A stretch of DNA of 6,665 nucleotides from Fibrobacter sp. GTDB lineage: Bacteria; Fibrobacterota; Fibrobacteria; Fibrobacterales; Fibrobacteraceae. Each line of letters starts with the position of its first letter. The stretch's first letter is position 1. The stretch lies in the NCBI GenBank assembly GCA_012515825.1, contig JAAYXQ010000054.1, positions 1-6,665 of the forward strand. The letters run 5' to 3'. The notes below the pieces were generated by a model. It saw only the letters and a program-made list of their open reading frames with translations, did no database searches and was not told the origin of the DNA. Below are positions 5,421 to 6,665 of this stretch, piece after piece. The position numbers and the translations under genes were made by a program.

Positions 5421-6665
5421 ATGAATAAAAAACTATTTTTTGGAATAATTAGTATTGCGTTTATTGCAGGTATTTTTGTTGCTTGTGGTGAAGGAGCTAT
5501 AGAAGCTTATAATACTGATGATAATGTCGCGGATCTTACTTTTGGAAATTCTTTAGATATAAAAAAATCTGAAACAGCTTGTCAAGCTAATCCAGAGTGC
5601 CTAGAGAAGTTGAATCAAGTACAACCAACATCATCTGCTGAACCTCCCCCTCCTTCCTCTTCTGAGGAACCTGTATTGATTTCTTCTTCTTCGGTAATGT
5701 TTCCAACTTCTAGTTCTTCTTTGATTACCATTACTTCTTCTACTACCATTATTTTACCTCCTTCAAGTAGTACTATTGTAATTGTATCCTCTTCTTCTGT
5801 TATTACTCCAGAAGGGGGGCTTGCTGGTACTTGTGCTCCTGATCCTGCGATTGCGGAGTTGGGCACGTCTGTCACTTGGAGTTTCAATAGAGATCCCTCA
5901 GTGACTCCACAACAGGTCATTGCAGCTACTTTTGATTGGGCTTTTGAGGGAGGCTCCATAGAATCCTTTAGTGGTCAAGGAACACTTGGTATGAAAAAGA
6001 CGGTTTCTTATAATACTTCTGGTCCTCATACCACATCGTTATCAATAAATGGAACGGCTCCAATTGCTTGCACTCCTGTTCAAGTCAATGGGGCAAAAAT
6101 TACAGGGTGTAAATGCGAGGTAGATAACTCTTCTCCAGATGTAGCTGCTGGTGGCGAGGCTATTTGGACAGTAAGCGGTTGTACTTCAACAGCTAACATT
6201 ACGGGTTATACATGGAACGGTGGCGAATTAGGTGCTGTTGAAACATCGTCTCATGTTTTTACAGAAAAAGATGAAACGTTTGCTCCAACGCTTTCGGTAT
6301 CTAATGATGACAACACCGTCCAAGTCGTAGCTTGCCCTGCAGCAACTGCTATTGATGCGACAAAGCCTGATTATGAAATGACTGCTTCTGGAGATTCTGT
6401 CACTTTTGAAGGGAATGTGGATGCTACTATTGTTATGAATCTCCCTTCAAATTGGCATAATAATGAAACGACGGGGACTTGTACTTTTGCTTGTCAAGTG
6501 AATAGAAGTGGTGGTAGCGGTGCCATATCTGGAACTGTAGATAAAGTTGCCATTACAGGGTCTGATTATGTTACAGCAAAGATTCCTATAACCAGTACGA
6601 TAAACGGTTATGCCTTGAAATTAGTTGTTGATGTTGGAACAAATGCCGGCGTTACTTGTTTTGTA
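5421..6665 (+). CDS. Fibrobacter-type surface lipoprotein with Ser-block linker and beta-sandwich-like repeats (3' partial)
   Basis: The frame is open from ATG 5421 to the window edge, 415 codons without a stop. Residues 1-22 form a lipoprotein signal peptide: NKK, a hydrophobic core, and FVAC with Cys22 as the lipidation site (Phe at -3 is not the commonest residue). Residues 23-69 include a CQANPEC pair (Cys54, Cys60). Residues 70-131 are a Ser/Pro/Thr linker with SSSS blocks interspersed with Ile/Val. Then come Cys-bounded modules: about 138-230 (GTSVTWSF, FDWAF, Cys138/217/230), 232-305 (GGEAIWTVSGC, ITGYTWNGG, PTLSVSNDDNTV, Cys232/254/305), and a third from about 312 that is cut off (Cys354, 358, 413). 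Alternating strands and the Y-x-W / x-L-S-V-x pattern suggest PKD- or Ig-like sandwiches, possibly disulfide-bonded. It is probably anchored to the outer membrane with the modules held outward. No catalytic motif is visible; adhesion or a structural role is only a guess. It has its own promoter region and is separate from the mla operon. Confidence 0.8.
   Translation, partial: MNKKLFFGIISIAFIAGIFVACGEGAIEAYNTDDNVADLTFGNSLDIKKSETACQANPECLEKLNQVQPTSSAEPPPPSSSEEPVLISSSSVMFPTSSSSLITITSSTTIILPPSSSTIVIVSSSSVITPEGGLAGTCAPDPAIAELGTSVTWSFNRDPSVTPQQVIAATFDWAFEGGSIESFSGQGTLGMKKTVSYNTSGPHTTSLSINGTAPIACTPVQVNGAKITGCKCEVDNSSPDVAAGGEAIWTVSGCTSTANITGYTWNGGELGAVETSSHVFTEKDETFAPTLSVSNDDNTVQVVACPAATAIDATKPDYEMTASGDSVTFEGNVDATIVMNLPSNWHNNETTGTCTFACQVNRSGGSGAISGTVDKVAITGSDYVTAKIPITSTINGYALKLVVDVGTNAGVTCFV
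5628..5813 (+). repeat. Low-complexity Ser-block linker-coding stretch
   Basis: This part of the lipoprotein gene encodes residues 70-131. The + strand is strongly pyrimidine-rich with many TCT/TTC units, including TTC four times in a row at 5682-5693. It encodes Ser blocks at about 89-92, 97-100, 115-117 and 123-126, spaced roughly every 8-18 residues and separated by short Ile/Val/Thr runs. The mixture of TCT, TCC, TCA and AGT codons suggests selection on the protein rather than a fresh DNA repeat expansion. Confidence 0.7.

Noticed and set aside
5615..5959. Antisense open frame of 114 codons rich in Glu
   Set aside because: It is the reverse-strand reading of the Ser-rich linker (TCT read as AGA/GAA). 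It has no ribosome site or domain, and the + strand frame continues with a signal peptide and modules.

Overview
The window is AT-rich bacterial DNA (roughly 40% GC by eye) with every supported gene on the + strand. The best guess for the source is a member of the Fibrobacterota. The main reason is the surface lipoprotein at the right end: its type II signal peptide is followed by a linker of repeated Ser-Ser-Ser-Ser blocks and Cys-containing beta-sandwich-like modules, a style typical of Fibrobacter secreted proteins. MlaE/MlaF indicate a diderm envelope. This placement is inference; no rRNA or other decisive marker is present.

Layout: (1) 1-182, the 3' end of a small membrane protein resembling the last helix of a cation-efflux transporter, with a Lys-rich tail ending in Cys-Ser-Cys-His. 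(2) 223-5202, a tight five-gene block: coaBC, a degenerate uracil-DNA-glycosylase-fold protein, dnaB, mlaE and mlaF. coaBC overlaps the next gene by 10 bp, dnaB overlaps mlaE by 4 bp (ATGA), and the other two gaps are 15 and 11 bp. The block therefore looks like one operon joining coenzyme A synthesis, the replicative helicase and an outer-membrane lipid transport ABC core. (3) 5203-5420, a 218-bp intergenic stretch with hairpins that may terminate the operon and a likely promoter for the next gene. (4) 5421 to the window end, an incomplete lipoprotein gene with at least 415 codons.

coaBC, dnaB, mlaE and mlaF carry intact family motifs and look functional. Two parts are out of the ordinary. 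The glycosylase-like protein has lost all Fe-S cysteines and both active-site motifs, so it is probably not a working uracil glycosylase. The lipoprotein has no recognisable function. coaBC also has an extended -10 element so close to its ATG, with no Shine-Dalgarno, that a leaderless transcript is plausible. I see no mobile element, CRISPR array, tRNA or rRNA, and no clear sign of a wholly new multi-gene system.
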